Source: Rhodobacter ferrooxidans
GTDB lineage: Bacteria; Pseudomonadota; Alphaproteobacteria; Rhodobacterales; Rhodobacteraceae
Reading direction: 5' to 3'
DNA length: 64,000 nucleotides
Assembly (NCBI RefSeq): GCF_000176015.1
Contig: NZ_ACYY01000003.1
Coordinates: 151,987 to 215,986 of the forward strand
Shown: positions 45,532-55,838 of the stretch, one piece after another
Layout: the number at the start of each line of letters is the position of its first letter
Numbering within the stretch: position 1 is the first letter of the stretch
Program-made: the position numbers and the translations under genes
The notes under the pieces: model-generated
The model's input: only the letters and a program-made list of their open reading frames with translations
Database searches by the model: none
What the model was told of the DNA's origin: nothing

Positions 45532-45938
45532 ACGATGCATTCAACCAGATCTTCCGCCAGATGTTCGAGCAGGGTCAGCAGATGGCCAAGGCCTTCGCCC
45601 CGGCGCTGGAAGGCTTTGACGTCAAGGGCTTCGAAAAGCTGTTCCCGACCATGCCCAAGGAAATGCTGGAGGCGTGGTTCGGCAAGACCTTCAACCCCGA
45701 AGGCCTCGACGCGCGCACCCGCCTTCTGGTGACCATCGCCGCGCTGACCGTGCTGGGGGCGCAGGCCGATGCGCAGTTGCGGCTGACCATCCGGCAGGCA
45801 CTGACCGCCGGCGCCACCAAGCGCGAGGTGGCGGAAGTGATCTGGCAGATGAGCATGTTCGGCGGCCTTCCCGCCATGCAGAAGGCGCTGGAAATCGCCC
45901 AGGGCGTATTCAGCGAAACCGAGGAGGACAAGGCATGA
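45528..45938 (+). CDS. carboxymuconolactone decarboxylase-like protein in nuo operon
   Basis: A 136-residue helical protein. The C-terminal 75 residues [47 protein letters not shown] and [13 protein letters not shown] match the PcaC/CMD fold. Unlike AhpD-type members there is no CxxC, so peroxidase chemistry is excluded and either a PcaC-like activity or a structural role remains. The N-terminal 45 residues are Phe/Gln-rich and helical. It is coupled to nuoI and nuoJ by 4-bp overlaps at both ends. Why it belongs to complex I is unknown; a helical oligomer acting in assembly is a guess. Confidence 0.78.
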   Translation: MNDAFNQIFRQMFEQGQQMAKAFAPALEGFDVKGFEKLFPTMPKEMLEAWFGKTFNPEGLDARTRLLVTIAALTVLGAQADAQLRLTIRQALTAGATKREVAEVIWQMSMFGGLPAMQKALEIAQGVFSETEEDKA

Positions 45939-46549
45939 ACGTTGCGGACTACGCCTTTTACCTGTTTGCCTTCGTCACCCTGACTTCGGCGCTGCTGGTC
46001 ACGGTGTCGCGCAACCCGGTCCATTCGGTGCTGTGGCTGATCCTGGCCTTCATCTCGACCGCTGGCCTCTTCGTGCTCTTGGGCGCCGAGTTCGTGGCGA
46101 TGCTGTTGATGATCGTCTATGTCGGCGCTGTGGCGGTGCTGTTCCTGTTCGTGGTGATGATGCTCGACATCGACTTTGCCGCCCTTCGGGGCAAGATGAC
46201 GCGCTATTTGCCGATCGGGCTGGCCTTCGGGGTGGTGTTGCTCTTGGAATTCAGCATGGCGCTGTTTGTCTGGGTGCAGGCCGACGGCGCGGTGGCGATG
46301 CGGCAGGCGGTGGCGCCCGATCCGGGCCAGGTGGAAAACACCCGGGCGCTGGGGCTGTTGATCTATGACAAGTATATCTACCTGTTCCAGGCCGCCGGGC
46401 TGATCCTTCTGGTGGCGATGATCGGGGCGATCCTGCTGACGCTGCGGCACCGCAAGGACATCAAGCGGCAGAACGTGCTGCACCAGATGTGGCGCGACCC
46501 GGCCAAGACCATGGAAATCAAGGACATCAAACCGGGGCAGGGGCTGTGA
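45935..46549 (+). CDS. nuoJ: NADH-quinone oxidoreductase subunit J
   Basis: A 204-residue membrane subunit with five helices. [21 protein letters not shown] and [24 protein letters not shown] are the family hallmarks (the latter forms the pi-bulge helix 3). Start ATG at 45935 overlaps the CMD gene by 4 bp. The stop overlaps the GTG of the next gene (GTGA). Confidence 0.97.
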   Translation: MNVADYAFYLFAFVTLTSALLVTVSRNPVHSVLWLILAFISTAGLFVLLGAEFVAMLLMIVYVGAVAVLFLFVVMMLDIDFAALRGKMTRYLPIGLAFGVVLLLEFSMALFVWVQADGAVAMRQAVAPDPGQVENTRALGLLIYDKYIYLFQAAGLILLVAMIGAILLTLRHRKDIKRQNVLHQMWRDPAKTMEIKDIKPGQGL

Positions 46550-47070
46550 AAACACTTGCCGCCCTTGCTGTTGCACTGATGGCCGCCACCCCGGCACTGG
46601 CCTGCTCGCCCATGCCGGTGGTGGCTTCGGCCACGCCGATGCGCGGCGAGGGCTGTGCGATTGCCTATAACCTGTCGGAATACCGCACGGTGGGTCTGGG
46701 CAGCATCCGCGATCTGGGGCATGGCTTCCTGAGCCAGGTGGCCTTTGACGGCACCGCCTGTGGCGCAGAGGAAAATCTGGTGGTGCTGGATTGCAACGCA
46801 GGCCTTGCCGCCGTGGCCGGGCCGACGCGCTGGAGCCTGATGGACCTTGAAGGCACCAAGACTGCGGCGGCGCTTCTGGAAGATCAGGTGGCGGCGGCGG
46901 TGCAGGCCGGGGATGGCTCGCTTGACGCGGTGGCGGCGCTGGCGACCAAGGCCGGGATGCCCGACCTGCTGCGGATCAAGGCCGATGCCGCGATCAATCT
47001 GAACGGCCAGAAGCTGCCCTTGCGCTGTGGCTGCACGACCTACTACCCCGATCTGAAACCGGCGGGCTGA
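46546..47070 (+). CDS. exported protein between nuoJ and nuoK
   Basis: A 174-residue protein beginning with a GTG start and signal peptide [19 protein letters not shown]. The mature part has cysteines at ACSPMP, EGCAIAY, TACGAEE, LDCNAG and RCGCTTYYP, so several disulfides. The body ([38 protein letters not shown]) shows no family I recognise. GC content is like that of the neighbours, unlike the genes at 40478 and 44465. The start overlaps the nuoJ stop by 4 bp behind CAGGGGCT. Periplasmic location predicted. Confidence 0.7.
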   Translation: MKTLAALAVALMAATPALACSPMPVVASATPMRGEGCAIAYNLSEYRTVGLGSIRDLGHGFLSQVAFDGTACGAEENLVVLDCNAGLAAVAGPTRWSLMDLEGTKTAAALLEDQVAAAVQAGDGSLDAVAALATKAGMPDLLRIKADAAINLNGQKLPLRCGCTTYYPDLKPAG

Positions 47071-47131
47071 CAAGACGCCGGCCTTGCCGGGGACAAGAAC
47101 AACAACGGGCCACGCCCGGAGGGACTGAGAA

Positions 47132-47437
47132 ATGGTGGGACTGGAACATTACCTGACGGTCGCGGCGGTGCTGTTCGTCATCGGCATCTTCGGCATTTTC
47201 CTGAACCGGAAGAATGTCATCGTCATCCTGATGTCGATCGAGCTGATGCTGCTGGCGGTGAACATCAACATGGTGGCGTTCTCGGCGCATCTGGGCGATC
47301 TGGTCGGGCAGGTGTTCACCCTGTTCGTGCTGACGGTGGCGGCGGCCGAAGCGGCGATCGGCCTTGCGATCCTGGTCAGCTTCTTCCGCACCCGCGGCAC
47401 CATCGACGTCGAAGACGCCAACGTGATGAAGGGCTGA
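47132..47437 (+). CDS. nuoK: NADH-quinone oxidoreductase subunit K
   Basis: A 101-residue subunit with three membrane helices. [27 protein letters not shown] carries the essential glutamates, and [19 protein letters not shown] is the final helix. Start: ATG at 47132 with GGAGGGACTGAGAA. Confidence 0.97.
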   Translation: MVGLEHYLTVAAVLFVIGIFGIFLNRKNVIVILMSIELMLLAVNINMVAFSAHLGDLVGQVFTLFVLTVAAAEAAIGLAILVSFFRTRGTIDVEDANVMKG

Positions 47438-47441
47438 CCTC

Positions 47442-49565
47442 ATGGCAATGATCATCCTGCTTGCGCCGCTGATCGGCGCGCTGATCTGCGGCTTCGGCTG
47501 GCGCATCCTTGGCGAGAAAACCGCCACCGTCCTGACCACCGCCACGGTGTTCCTGTCGGCGCTGCTGTCCTGGATCATCTTTCTGACTTTCGAAGGCCCG
47601 ACCCAGCACATCCACATCCTGAACTGGATCCAGTCTGGCAGTCTGGATGTCGAATGGGCGATCCGGCTGGACCGGCTGACCGCGATCATGCTGGTGGTGG
47701 TGAACACGGTGTCGGCGCTGGTGCACCTTTATTCCTTTGGCTACATGGCACATGACGAGAACTGGGAGCCGAAGCAGGCCTACAAGGCGCGGTTCTTTGC
47801 CTATCTGTCGTTCTTCACCTTCTCGATGCTGGCGCTGGTGACCGCCGACAACCTGGTGCAGATGTTCTTCGGCTGGGAAGGCGTGGGCGTCGCCTCTTAT
47901 TTGCTGATCGGCTTCTATTACAAGAAACCGAGCGCCAATGCCGCGGCGATCAAGGCTTTCGTGGTCAACCGGGTGGGGGACTTCGGCTTTTCGCTGGGGA
48001 TTTTCGCGCTGTTCTTCCTCACGGACAGCATCCGCTTCGATGATGTGTTCGCCGCAGCGCCGGTGCTGGCGCAGACCAACCTGAGTTTCCTGTGGACCGA
48101 GTGGAATGCCGCCAATCTGATCGGGGTGTTGCTGTTCATCGGCGCCATGGGCAAATCGGCGCAACTGTTCCTGCACACCTGGCTGCCCGACGCCATGGAA
48201 GGCCCGACGCCGGTTTCGGCGCTGATCCATGCCGCGACCATGGTCACCGCCGGGGTGTTTCTGGTCTGCCGGATGTCGCCGCTTTACGAATACGCGCCCG
48301 ATGCCAAGACCATGATCGTCGTCGTCGGTGCCGCCACCGCGTTCTTTGCCGCCACGGTGGGTCTGGTACAGAACGACATCAAGCGGGTGATCGCCTATTC
48401 GACCTGCTCGCAGCTTGGCTACATGTTCGTGGCGGCAGGCGTTGGGGTCTATTCGGTGGCGATGTTCCATCTGTTCACCCACGCCTTCTTCAAGGCGATG
48501 CTGTTCCTTGGCGCAGGCTCGGTGATCACCGCGATGCACCACGAACAGGACATGCGCAATTACGGCGGCTTGCGGAAAAAGATCCCGCTGACCTTTGCCG
48601 CGATGCTGATCGGCACTCTGGCGATCACCGGGGTGGGCATCCCGTTCACCCATATCGGTTTCGCCGGTTTCCTGTCGAAGGACGCGGTGATCGAGTCTGC
48701 CTATGTCGGCTCGCAACCGGCGTTCTGGGCGCTGGTGGTGGCGGCCTTCATGACCAGCTTCTATTCCTGGCGGCTGATGTTCATGACCTTCTGGGGCAAG
48801 CCGCGCGGCGATCATCACGCACATGAGCACGCGCATGAAAGCCCGAAGACCATGCTGATCCCGCTGGGCGTGCTGGCGCTGGGGGCGACGTTCTCGGGGA
48901 TGGTGTGGTATAATTCCTTCTTCGGCAACGAAGAGACCATGCGCAACTGGTTCGGCATGGAAGCCGCCCAGCACGAAGCCGCGGGCGAGGCGGTCAGCCA
49001 CGAGGCGACCGCCGCCGAAACCGAAGCTCCCGCCGCCGCCGCCGATACCGCCGCGACCGAGGCGCCCGCTGTAGTGGCTGATACCGCCACAGCCGAACCC
49101 GCAGCCCATGCGCCGCAGGGCGGCATCTTCATCGGCCCGGACAACCATGTGCTGCACGAGGCGCATCTTGTGCCGGAATGGGTGAAACTGGCGCCCTTCG
49201 TGGCCATGCTGGCGGGCTTGGGTCTGGCGTTCTGGATGTATGTCACCTCGCCGCAACTGCCGGGGATGCTGGCGCGCGGGATGCGGCCGATCTACCTGTT
49301 CCTGCTGAACAAATGGTATTTCGACGAGCTGTATGACGCGATCTTCGTGCGCCCGGCCAAGGCGATCGGCCGCTTCCTGTGGAAGCAGGGTGATGGCAGC
49401 CTGATCGACGGCACCATCAACGGCGTGGCCCTTGGCCTTATTCCGATGCTGACCCGGCTCGCCGGTCGGGCGCAGTCCGGTTACATCTTTCACTACGCTT
49501 TCGCCATGGTGGCGGGGATTGTGGTCCTCGTCACCTGGATGGTGCTGGCAGGGGGCGCGCAGTAA
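47442..49565 (+). CDS. nuoL: NADH-quinone oxidoreductase subunit L
   Basis: A 707-residue antiporter-like subunit, longer than the 613 residues of E. coli Nuo[33 protein letters not shown] and [16 protein letters not shown] are typical helices with the proton-channel lysines and glutamate. The additional length is mainly a His-rich segment (about residues 456-466) and an Ala/Glu/Thr-rich low-complexity loop (about 510-556) before the last helices. The C-terminus includes the long amphipathic lateral helix region. Start: ATG at 47442; stop shares a base with nuoM. Confidence 0.97.
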   Translation: MAMIILLAPLIGALICGFGWRILGEKTATVLTTATVFLSALLSWIIFLTFEGPTQHIHILNWIQSGSLDVEWAIRLDRLTAIMLVVVNTVSALVHLYSFGYMAHDENWEPKQAYKARFFAYLSFFTFSMLALVTADNLVQMFFGWEGVGVASYLLIGFYYKKPSANAAAIKAFVVNRVGDFGFSLGIFALFFLTDSIRFDDVFAAAPVLAQTNLSFLWTEWNAANLIGVLLFIGAMGKSAQLFLHTWLPDAMEGPTPVSALIHAATMVTAGVFLVCRMSPLYEYAPDAKTMIVVVGAATAFFAATVGLVQNDIKRVIAYSTCSQLGYMFVAAGVGVYSVAMFHLFTHAFFKAMLFLGAGSVITAMHHEQDMRNYGGLRKKIPLTFAAMLIGTLAITGVGIPFTHIGFAGFLSKDAVIESAYVGSQPAFWALVVAAFMTSFYSWRLMFMTFWGKPRGDHHAHEHAHESPKTMLIPLGVLALGATFSGMVWYNSFFGNEETMRNWFGMEAAQHEAAGEAVSHEATAAETEAPAAAADTAATEAPAVVADTATAEPAAHAPQGGIFIGPDNHVLHEAHLVPEWVKLAPFVAMLAGLGLAFWMYVTSPQLPGMLARGMRPIYLFLLNKWYFDELYDAIFVRPAKAIGRFLWKQGDGSLIDGTINGVALGLIPMLTRLAGRAQSGYIFHYAFAMVAGIVVLVTWMVLAGGAQ

Positions 49566-51103
49566 TGGAAAACCTGCTTTCCATCATCACTTTCCTGCCG
49601 CTGGTGGCGGCGACCATTCTGGCGCTGTTCCTGCGTGGCGACGATGCGGCAGCGCAGCGCAATGCCAAATGGCTGGCGCTGGTCGCCACTTCGGCCACCT
49701 TCATCCTGTCGCTGTTCCTGCTGGCGGGGTTCGACCCCGCCGATACCGGGATGCAGTTTCTGGAGGATTACGACTGGATCGTCGGCCTGCATTACAAGAT
49801 GGGCGTCGATGGCATCTCGGTGTTGTTCGTGCTGCTGACCACCTTCCTGATGCCGATCACCATCGCCGCCTGCTGGCCGGTCGAGGTGCGGGTGAAGGAA
49901 TACATGATCGCCTTTCTGGTGCTGGAAACCCTGATGATCGGGGTGTTCACCGCACTGGATCTGGTGCTGTTCTACCTGTTCTTCGAGGCCGGCCTGATCC
50001 CGATGTTCCTGATCATCGGCATCTGGGGCGGCAAGGAGCGGATCTACGCCGCCTTCAAGTTCTTCCTTTATACCTTCCTCGGCTCGGTCTTGATGCTGGT
50101 GGCGATGATCGTGATGTATGTGCAGGCGGGCACCACCGACATGGTGGCGCTGATGCAGTTCGACTTCGCGCATGAAACGCTGGGGATCGGCGGCTTCCAG
50201 ATCGTCGGCGGCTTGCAGACGCTGCTGTTCCTGGCGTTCTTCGCCAGTTTCGCGGTGAAGATCCCGATGTGGCCGGTGCACACCTGGTTGCCCGATGCCC
50301 ACGTGCAGGCGCCCACCGCAGGCTCGGTGATCCTGGCTGCGGTGATGCTGAAGATGGGCGGCTATGGCCTGCTGCGCTTCAGCCTGCCGATGTTCCCTGT
50401 GGGCGCCGAGGTGCTGGGGCCGCTGGTGCTGTGGATGAGCGTGATTGCCATTGTTTACACCAGTCTGGTGGCGCTGGCGCAATCGGACATGAAAAAGCTG
50501 ATCGCCTATTCGTCGGTGGCCCATATGGGCTTTGTGACCATGGGCATCTTTGCGGTGAACCAGCAGGGCGTCGATGGCGCGATCTTCCAGATGCTGTCGC
50601 ACGGCTTCATCTCGGGCGCGCTGTTTTTGATCGTCGGGGTGATCTATGACCGGATGCACACCCGCGAGATCGACGCCTATGGTGGTCTGGTCAACCGGAT
50701 GCCGGTCTATGCGCTGATCTTCATGTTCTTCACCATGGCCAACGTCGGGCTGCCGGGCACCTCGGGGTTCGTGGGCGAGTTTCTGACGCTGGTCGGCATC
50801 TTCCAGGTCAACACCTGGGTGGCGGCGGTGGCGACCACCGGGGTGATCCTGTCGGCGGCCTATGCGCTGTGGCTGTATCGCCGGGTGGTATTCGGCGACC
50901 TGATCAAGGAAGCGCTGAAAACCATCACCGACATGACCGGCCGCGAGCGGGCGATCTTTGCGCCGCTGGTGGTGATGACGTTGCTGCTGGGGGTCTATCC
51001 CAGCCTTGTCACCGATCTGATCGGGCCGTCGGTGGGTGCGCTGGTCGCTGACTATCATACTGCGCCTGGTGTCTCCGACGCCGCAGCGCAGGTCACGAAT
51101 TGA
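49565..51103 (+). CDS. nuoM: NADH-quinone oxidoreductase subunit M
   Basis: A 512-residue antiporter-like subunit with about 14 helices. [44 protein letters not shown] and [19 protein letters not shown] are strong signatures; [17 protein letters not shown] contains the broken helix. Start: ATG at 49565 overlapping the nuoL stop by one base. Confidence 0.98.
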   Translation: MENLLSIITFLPLVAATILALFLRGDDAAAQRNAKWLALVATSATFILSLFLLAGFDPADTGMQFLEDYDWIVGLHYKMGVDGISVLFVLLTTFLMPITIAACWPVEVRVKEYMIAFLVLETLMIGVFTALDLVLFYLFFEAGLIPMFLIIGIWGGKERIYAAFKFFLYTFLGSVLMLVAMIVMYVQAGTTDMVALMQFDFAHETLGIGGFQIVGGLQTLLFLAFFASFAVKIPMWPVHTWLPDAHVQAPTAGSVILAAVMLKMGGYGLLRFSLPMFPVGAEVLGPLVLWMSVIAIVYTSLVALAQSDMKKLIAYSSVAHMGFVTMGIFAVNQQGVDGAIFQMLSHGFISGALFLIVGVIYDRMHTREIDAYGGLVNRMPVYALIFMFFTMANVGLPGTSGFVGEFLTLVGIFQVNTWVAAVATTGVILSAAYALWLYRRVVFGDLIKEALKTITDMTGRERAIFAPLVVMTLLLGVYPSLVTDLIGPSVGALVADYHTAPGVSDAAAQVTN

Positions 51104-51113
51104 GGGACGCACA

Positions 51114-52550
51114 ATGACTTACGTCGATTTCACCACCGTCCTTCCCGAAGTGATCCTGGCGCTGTTTGCCATGCTGGCGCTGCTGTTCGGTGCCTTCACC
51201 AGCAAGGACGCCACCACGACGCTGCTGACCTGGGTGACGGCGGCGTTGTTCACCGGCCTTGCGATCTGGATTGGTGCTGCGGGCAGTGGCGAGCACATGG
51301 CCTTTGGCGGCATGTTCAACGACGACCCGTTTGCCCGCTTTGCCAAGGTGACGATCCTGCTTTCCGCCGCCGCCGTGCTGGTGATGAGCCAGGACTACCT
51401 GCGCCGCCGCAATCTGGCGCGGTTCGAATACCCGATCCTGATCGCGCTGTCGGTGGTCGGCATGATGATGATGGTGTCGGCGGGCGACCTGATGGCGCTG
51501 TATATGGGCCTCGAATTGCAATCGCTGGCGCTTTACGTCATCGCCAGCCTGCGCCGCGACAGCCCGAAATCGACCGAGGCCGGGTTGAAGTATTTCGTGC
51601 TTGGCTCGCTGTCGTCGGGGCTGTTCCTGTATGGTGCCTCGCTGACCTATGGCTTTGCCGGCACCACGCTGTTCTCGGGCATCTTGCGGTCGGTGGCGAA
51701 TGGCGTGCCGCTGGGGCTGCTGTTCGGGCTGGTGTTCATGCTGGCGGGGCTGGCGTTCAAGGTCTCGGCGGCACCGTTCCACATGTGGACGCCTGACGTT
51801 TACGAAGGTGCGCCCACGCCGGTGACGGCGATCTTTGCCACCGCCCCCAAGGTGGCGGCGATGGCGCTGATCGCGCGGCTGGTGCATGACGCCTTTGGCA
51901 GCATCCCGGGCGACTGGGGGCAGGTGATTGCGGGCCTCTCGGTGGCCTCGATGTTCATCGGTGCCATCGGCGCCATCGGCCAGCGCGACCTGAAGCGGCT
52001 GATGGCCTATTCCTCGATCGCCCATATGGGGTTCGCGCTGATCGGGCTGGCGGCGGCAACGGCGCTTGGTGTGCAGGCGACGATGATCTACATGGCGATC
52101 TACGTCACGATGAACATCGGCACCTTCGCCTTCATCCTGTCGCTGGAGCGGGACGGCGCCCCGGTCACCAGCATCGACAGCCTGAACATGTTCTCGAAAA
52201 CCGCGCCGTTGAAGGCGCTGGCGGTGATGGTGCTGTTTGTCAGCATGGCCGGTCTGCCGCCGATGCTGGGGTTCTTTGCCAAGTTCTATGTGCTGAAAGC
52301 CGCGATCAACGCCGACATGACCTGGCTGGCGATTGCCGGGGTGCTGGCCTCGGTGATCGGCGCGTTCTACTACCTGCGCATCGTCTATGTGATGTATTTC
52401 GGCAAGGAAACCGAAGGCGTCGGCAGCCGGATGGTGCCGGTGCAATGGCTGATGCTGATGGGGTCTGCGGTGATCATGGTGGCGGGGATCATCAACCTGT
52501 TCGGCATCGACCCGATTGCCGCCGTGGCAGCCGAAGCTCTTGTCCGTTAA
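51114..52550 (+). CDS. nuoN: NADH-quinone oxidoreductase subunit N
   Basis: A 478-residue antiporter-like subunit, last of the complex. [63 protein letters not shown] and [19 protein letters not shown] are the conserved helices. Start: ATG at 51114 with GAGGGACGCACA. The biotin ligase frame begins inside its last codons. Confidence 0.98.
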   Translation: MTYVDFTTVLPEVILALFAMLALLFGAFTSKDATTTLLTWVTAALFTGLAIWIGAAGSGEHMAFGGMFNDDPFARFAKVTILLSAAAVLVMSQDYLRRRNLARFEYPILIALSVVGMMMMVSAGDLMALYMGLELQSLALYVIASLRRDSPKSTEAGLKYFVLGSLSSGLFLYGASLTYGFAGTTLFSGILRSVANGVPLGLLFGLVFMLAGLAFKVSAAPFHMWTPDVYEGAPTPVTAIFATAPKVAAMALIARLVHDAFGSIPGDWGQVIAGLSVASMFIGAIGAIGQRDLKRLMAYSSIAHMGFALIGLAAATALGVQATMIYMAIYVTMNIGTFAFILSLERDGAPVTSIDSLNMFSKTAPLKALAVMVLFVSMAGLPPMLGFFAKFYVLKAAINADMTWLAIAGVLASVIGAFYYLRIVYVMYFGKETEGVGSRMVPVQWLMLMGSAVIMVAGIINLFGIDPIAAVAAEALVR

Positions 52551-53301
52551 GGCAAGCTGGCCCGAGGGCGTCGCCCGGCATGTGCTGGCATCGGTTGACA
52601 GCACCTCGGCGCAGGCGGCTCGGCTGGCCGCTGCCGGGCTGACCTCGCCGGCCTGGGTGCTTGCGGGCGAGCAGACCGCGGGCAAGGGCAGGCGGGGCAG
52701 GCCCTGGGCCAGCCCGCGCGGCAACTTTTATGCCTCGCTGGTGATGCAGCCTGCGGAACCGCCCGAGCAGGTGGCCTTGCGGTCCTTTGCCGCCGCACTG
52801 GCGCTGCGCGAGGCGCTGGTGGGGCTGACCGGCCTGCCGCAGGTGTTTGCGCTGAAATGGCCGAATGACGTGCTGCTGAACGGCGGCAAGCTGGCGGGGA
52901 TCTTGCTGGAATCCACCGGCGCCAACGGGCGGTTGGGCAATCTGGTGATCGGCATCGGCGTCAATCTGACGACCGCCCCCGATCCTGCGGAGGTGGAACC
53001 GGGGGCGGTAACCCCGGTCAGCTTGCTGGCCGAAACCGGGCTGCGCATCACGCCCGAAGCCTTCCTTGATGCCCTCGCCCCGGCCTATGCGCGGTGGGAG
53101 GCGGTGTTCACCACCTACGGTTTCGCCCCCCTGCGCGACGAATGGCTGCGGCATGCCGCCCGGCTTGGCCAAACCATCCGCGCCCGCACTGGCACCCAGA
53201 CCCGGACGGGTATATTTGAAACCGTGGACGCCACCGGCGCGCTGGTGCTGACCACGCCCGAGGGGCGGGTGGCCATTCCGGCCGCCGAGGTGTTTTTCTG
53301 A
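52540..53301 (+). CDS. birA: biotin--[acetyl-CoA-carboxylase] ligase
   Basis: About 253 residues. [40 protein letters not shown] (biotinyl-AMP loop), [21 protein letters not shown] and [10 protein letters not shown] are the BPL catalytic signatures. There is no N-terminal helix-turn-helix, so this is a class I ligase without repressor activity. It biotinylates AccB and other carboxylases. The start is uncertain: TTG at 52540 overlaps nuoN by 11 bp; a TTG at 52516 is the longer choice. In Paracoccus the nuo cluster is also followed by a BirA homologue. Confidence 0.88.
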   Translation: MSVKASWPEGVARHVLASVDSTSAQAARLAAAGLTSPAWVLAGEQTAGKGRRGRPWASPRGNFYASLVMQPAEPPEQVALRSFAAALALREALVGLTGLPQVFALKWPNDVLLNGGKLAGILLESTGANGRLGNLVIGIGVNLTTAPDPAEVEPGAVTPVSLLAETGLRITPEAFLDALAPAYARWEAVFTTYGFAPLRDEWLRHAARLGQTIRARTGTQTRTGIFETVDATGALVLTTPEGRVAIPAAEVFF

Positions 53302-53312
53302 AAGGGCGCGCC

Positions 53313-54092
53313 ATGCTTCTGGCCATCGACTGCGGCAATACCAACACGGTGTTCTCGATCTGGGACGGCGCGCGGTTTCTGGCGACCTGGCGCATTGCCA
53401 CCGACCACAAACGCACGGCGGATGAATATTTCGTCTGGTTCAGCAGCCTGCTGATGCTGACGAAAACCGAGGCGAAGATCACCGAGGCCATCATCTCCTC
53501 GACGGTGCCGCGGGTGGTGTTCAACCTGCGGGTGCTGTGCAACCGCTACTTCGACTGCCGACCCCTGGTGGTGGGCAAGCCGGAATGCCGGCTGCCGGTG
53601 GCGCCGCGGGTGGATCAGGGCACCACGGTCGGGCCGGACCGGCTGGTGAACACCGTGGCGGGCTTTGCGCGGCATGGCGGCGACCTGATCGTGGTCGATT
53701 TCGGCACCGCCACCACCTTTGACGTGGTCGATACCGACGGCGCCTATATCGGCGGCGTCATCGCCCCCGGCGTCAACCTGTCGCTGGAGGCGCTGCACAT
53801 GGCCGCCGCCGCCCTGCCGCATGTCGATATCTCGAAACCGGCGCGCACCATCGGCACGAATACGGTGGCCTGCATGCAGTCGGGCGTGTATTGGGGCTAC
53901 ATCGGCCTTGTCGAAGGCATCGTGCGCCAGATCAAGCTGGAGCGTGACCGCCCGATGAAGGTCATCGCCACCGGCGGGCTGGCCCCGCTGTTTGCGCAGG
54001 ACACAACGCTATTTGATGCTGTCGAGGACGATCTGACCATGCAGGGTCTCGTGCTTGTCAGCCAACTGAACATGACCGAACAAGGACTCTGA
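53313..54092 (+). CDS. coaX: type III pantothenate kinase
   Basis: A 259-residue ASKHA-fold kinase. MLLAIDCGNTNTVFSIWDG is the phosphate-binding motif, VGPDRLVNTVAGFARHG the substrate loop with catalytic residues, and VVDFGTATTFDVVDTDGAYIGG, followed by the next motif AVIGTNTVACMQSG-like TIGTNTVACMQSG, completes the family. It phosphorylates pantothenate in CoA synthesis. It needs a monovalent cation and is not feedback-inhibited by CoA. Start: ATG at 53313, 11 bp after the ligase; RNase J follows 4 bp later. Confidence 0.95.
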   Translation: MLLAIDCGNTNTVFSIWDGARFLATWRIATDHKRTADEYFVWFSSLLMLTKTEAKITEAIISSTVPRVVFNLRVLCNRYFDCRPLVVGKPECRLPVAPRVDQGTTVGPDRLVNTVAGFARHGGDLIVVDFGTATTFDVVDTDGAYIGGVIAPGVNLSLEALHMAAAALPHVDISKPARTIGTNTVACMQSGVYWGYIGLVEGIVRQIKLERDRPMKVIATGGLAPLFAQDTTLFDAVEDDLTMQGLVLVSQLNMTEQGL

Positions 54093-54096
54093 ACCC

Positions 54097-55773
54097 ATGG
54101 CCACCAACCGCCTGATCTTCCTTCCCCTCGGCGGCGCGGGGGAGATTGGCATGAACTGCTATGTCTACGGCTACGGGCCGGAAGACAAGGAACGCCTGAT
54201 CGTCGTCGATCTGGGGATCACCTTCCCCGATATGGACAGCACCCCCGGTGTCGATGTCATCATGCCCGATCTGGCCTGGCTGACCGCCCGGCGCGACCGG
54301 ATCGAGGCGATCTTCATCACCCACGCCCACGAGGACCACATCGGCGCGCTGGCGCATCTGTGGCCGCAACTGAAATCGAAGATCTACGCCCGCCGCTTCA
54401 CCGCCACCATTGGCCGGATGAAGCTGGAAGAGGCGGGCCATCCCGTTGAGGCGATCACCGTGGTCGAGCCGCGGCCTGCGGTGGTGACGGCGGGGCCGTT
54501 CAAGGTGCAGTTCGTGCCGGTGGCGCATTCGATCCCGGAATCGGCGGCGCTGATCATCGACACGCCTGCCGGGCGCATCGTGCATTCGGGCGATTTCAAG
54601 CTGGACGCCACGCCGATCGTCGGCGAGCCGTGGAGCCCGGAGGCTTTCGCCGCCATCGCCGCCGAACGCCCGGTGAAGGCGCTGATGTGCGATTCGACCA
54701 ACGTGTTTTCGGCCAATCCGGGCCGGTCCGAAGCCTCGATCCGCGAGCCGATCCGCGACCTGATCAAGGGCGCGCGCGGCATGGTGGTGGCGACCACGTT
54801 TGCCTCCAACGTCGCGCGGCTGAAAACGCTGGCCGAGGCGGCACGGGCGGCGGACCGCTCGGTCTGCCTGTTGGGCCGGGCGATGCAGCGGATGGTCAAG
54901 GCCGCGCAGGATTCCGGCGTGCTGACCGATTTCCCGCCGCTGATCCCGCCGGAACAGGCGGTCGATGTGCCGCGCGGCAACCTGATGCTGATCGTCACCG
55001 GCAGCCAGGGCGAGCGGCGCGCCGCCACTGCCCAGCTTTCGCGCGGCAAGTATCTGGGGCTGGAGATGAAAGAGGGCGACACCTTCCTGTTCTCGTCGAA
55101 AACCATTCCCGGCAACGAGCGCGGCGTCATCAGCATCATGAACGCCTTTTCGGAAATGGGCGTCGATGTGGTCGATGACCCGTCGGGCAAGTATCACGTT
55201 TCCGGCCACGCCAACCGGCCCGACATGCAGACGCTGCACCGCATCCTGAAGCCGGAAATGCTGCTGCCGATGCATGGCGAGCACCGGCACTTGCGCGAGC
55301 ATTGTCGGCTGGCCGAGGCGGGCGGCATTGCCTCGGAAGTGGCGACCAACGGCATGATGATCGACCTGACGGGCGACGAGCCGGAGGTGGCGGAATACAT
55401 CGAAACCGGGCGGATCTATCTGGACGGCTCGGTGCTGATCGGGGCGCGCGACGGCGTGGTGCGCGACCGCATCCGCATGGCGCTGAACGGTCATGCGCTG
55501 ATCACCGTGCTCTTGGACGAAAGCAACGCGGCCCTGGGCGATGCCTGGGTCGAGCTGATGGGCCTGCCGCAGACCGGCAAGCGCGGCGGCAGTCTGGCCG
55601 AGGCGATCGAGGAGGAACTGGGCGAGTTTCTGGCCGGTGCACCTGCCAAGGTGATGCGCGACGACGAGAAGCTGGACGAGGCGATCCGGCGCATCGCGCG
55701 GCAGGTGGCGATGGAAGAGATCGGCAAGAAGCCCGAGGTGACGGTGGTGGTCAGCCGGTTGATGGAAAGCTGA
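54097..55773 (+). CDS. rnj: ribonuclease J
   Basis: A 558-residue metallo-beta-lactamase/beta-CASP ribonuclease. LPLGGAGEIGMNCYVYGYG opens it, ITHAHEDHIGALAHLWP is the HxHxDH zinc motif, and HSGDFKLDATPIVGEP the next metal ligand. MCDSTNVFSANPG, VTGSQGERRAATAQLSRGK, SGHANRPDMQTLHRILKPE and PMHGEHRHLREHCRLA complete the beta-CASP and metal motifs. It has 5'-to-3' exonuclease and endonuclease activity on RNA, in alphaproteobacteria used for rRNA and mRNA 5'-end trimming. Start: ATG at 54097. Last gene of the rightward run; a bidirectional terminator follows. Confidence 0.96.
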   Translation: MATNRLIFLPLGGAGEIGMNCYVYGYGPEDKERLIVVDLGITFPDMDSTPGVDVIMPDLAWLTARRDRIEAIFITHAHEDHIGALAHLWPQLKSKIYARRFTATIGRMKLEEAGHPVEAITVVEPRPAVVTAGPFKVQFVPVAHSIPESAALIIDTPAGRIVHSGDFKLDATPIVGEPWSPEAFAAIAAERPVKALMCDSTNVFSANPGRSEASIREPIRDLIKGARGMVVATTFASNVARLKTLAEAARAADRSVCLLGRAMQRMVKAAQDSGVLTDFPPLIPPEQAVDVPRGNLMLIVTGSQGERRAATAQLSRGKYLGLEMKEGDTFLFSSKTIPGNERGVISIMNAFSEMGVDVVDDPSGKYHVSGHANRPDMQTLHRILKPEMLLPMHGEHRHLREHCRLAEAGGIASEVATNGMMIDLTGDEPEVAEYIETGRIYLDGSVLIGARDGVVRDRIRMALNGHALITVLLDESNAALGDAWVELMGLPQTGKRGGSLAEAIEEELGEFLAGAPAKVMRDDEKLDEAIRRIARQVAMEEIGKKPEVTVVVSRLMES

Positions 55774-55794
55774 TCTTATTGATATCGCAATGAA

Positions 55795-55818
55795 AAAGGG
55801 GCGCGGTTGCGCCCCTTT
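55795..55818. terminator. bidirectional terminator between rnj and DEAD-box helicase
   Basis: AAAGGGGCGC (55795-55804), loop GGTT, GCGCCCCTTT (55809-55818). The stem is perfect. On the minus strand it is followed by TTTTTCA-like sequence and serves the helicase gene; on the plus strand the stem ends in TTTCC after rnj. Both stop codons lie within 21 bases. Confidence 0.82.
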
Positions 55819-55838
55819 CCGTTTGTCTGAAGGCGGGG

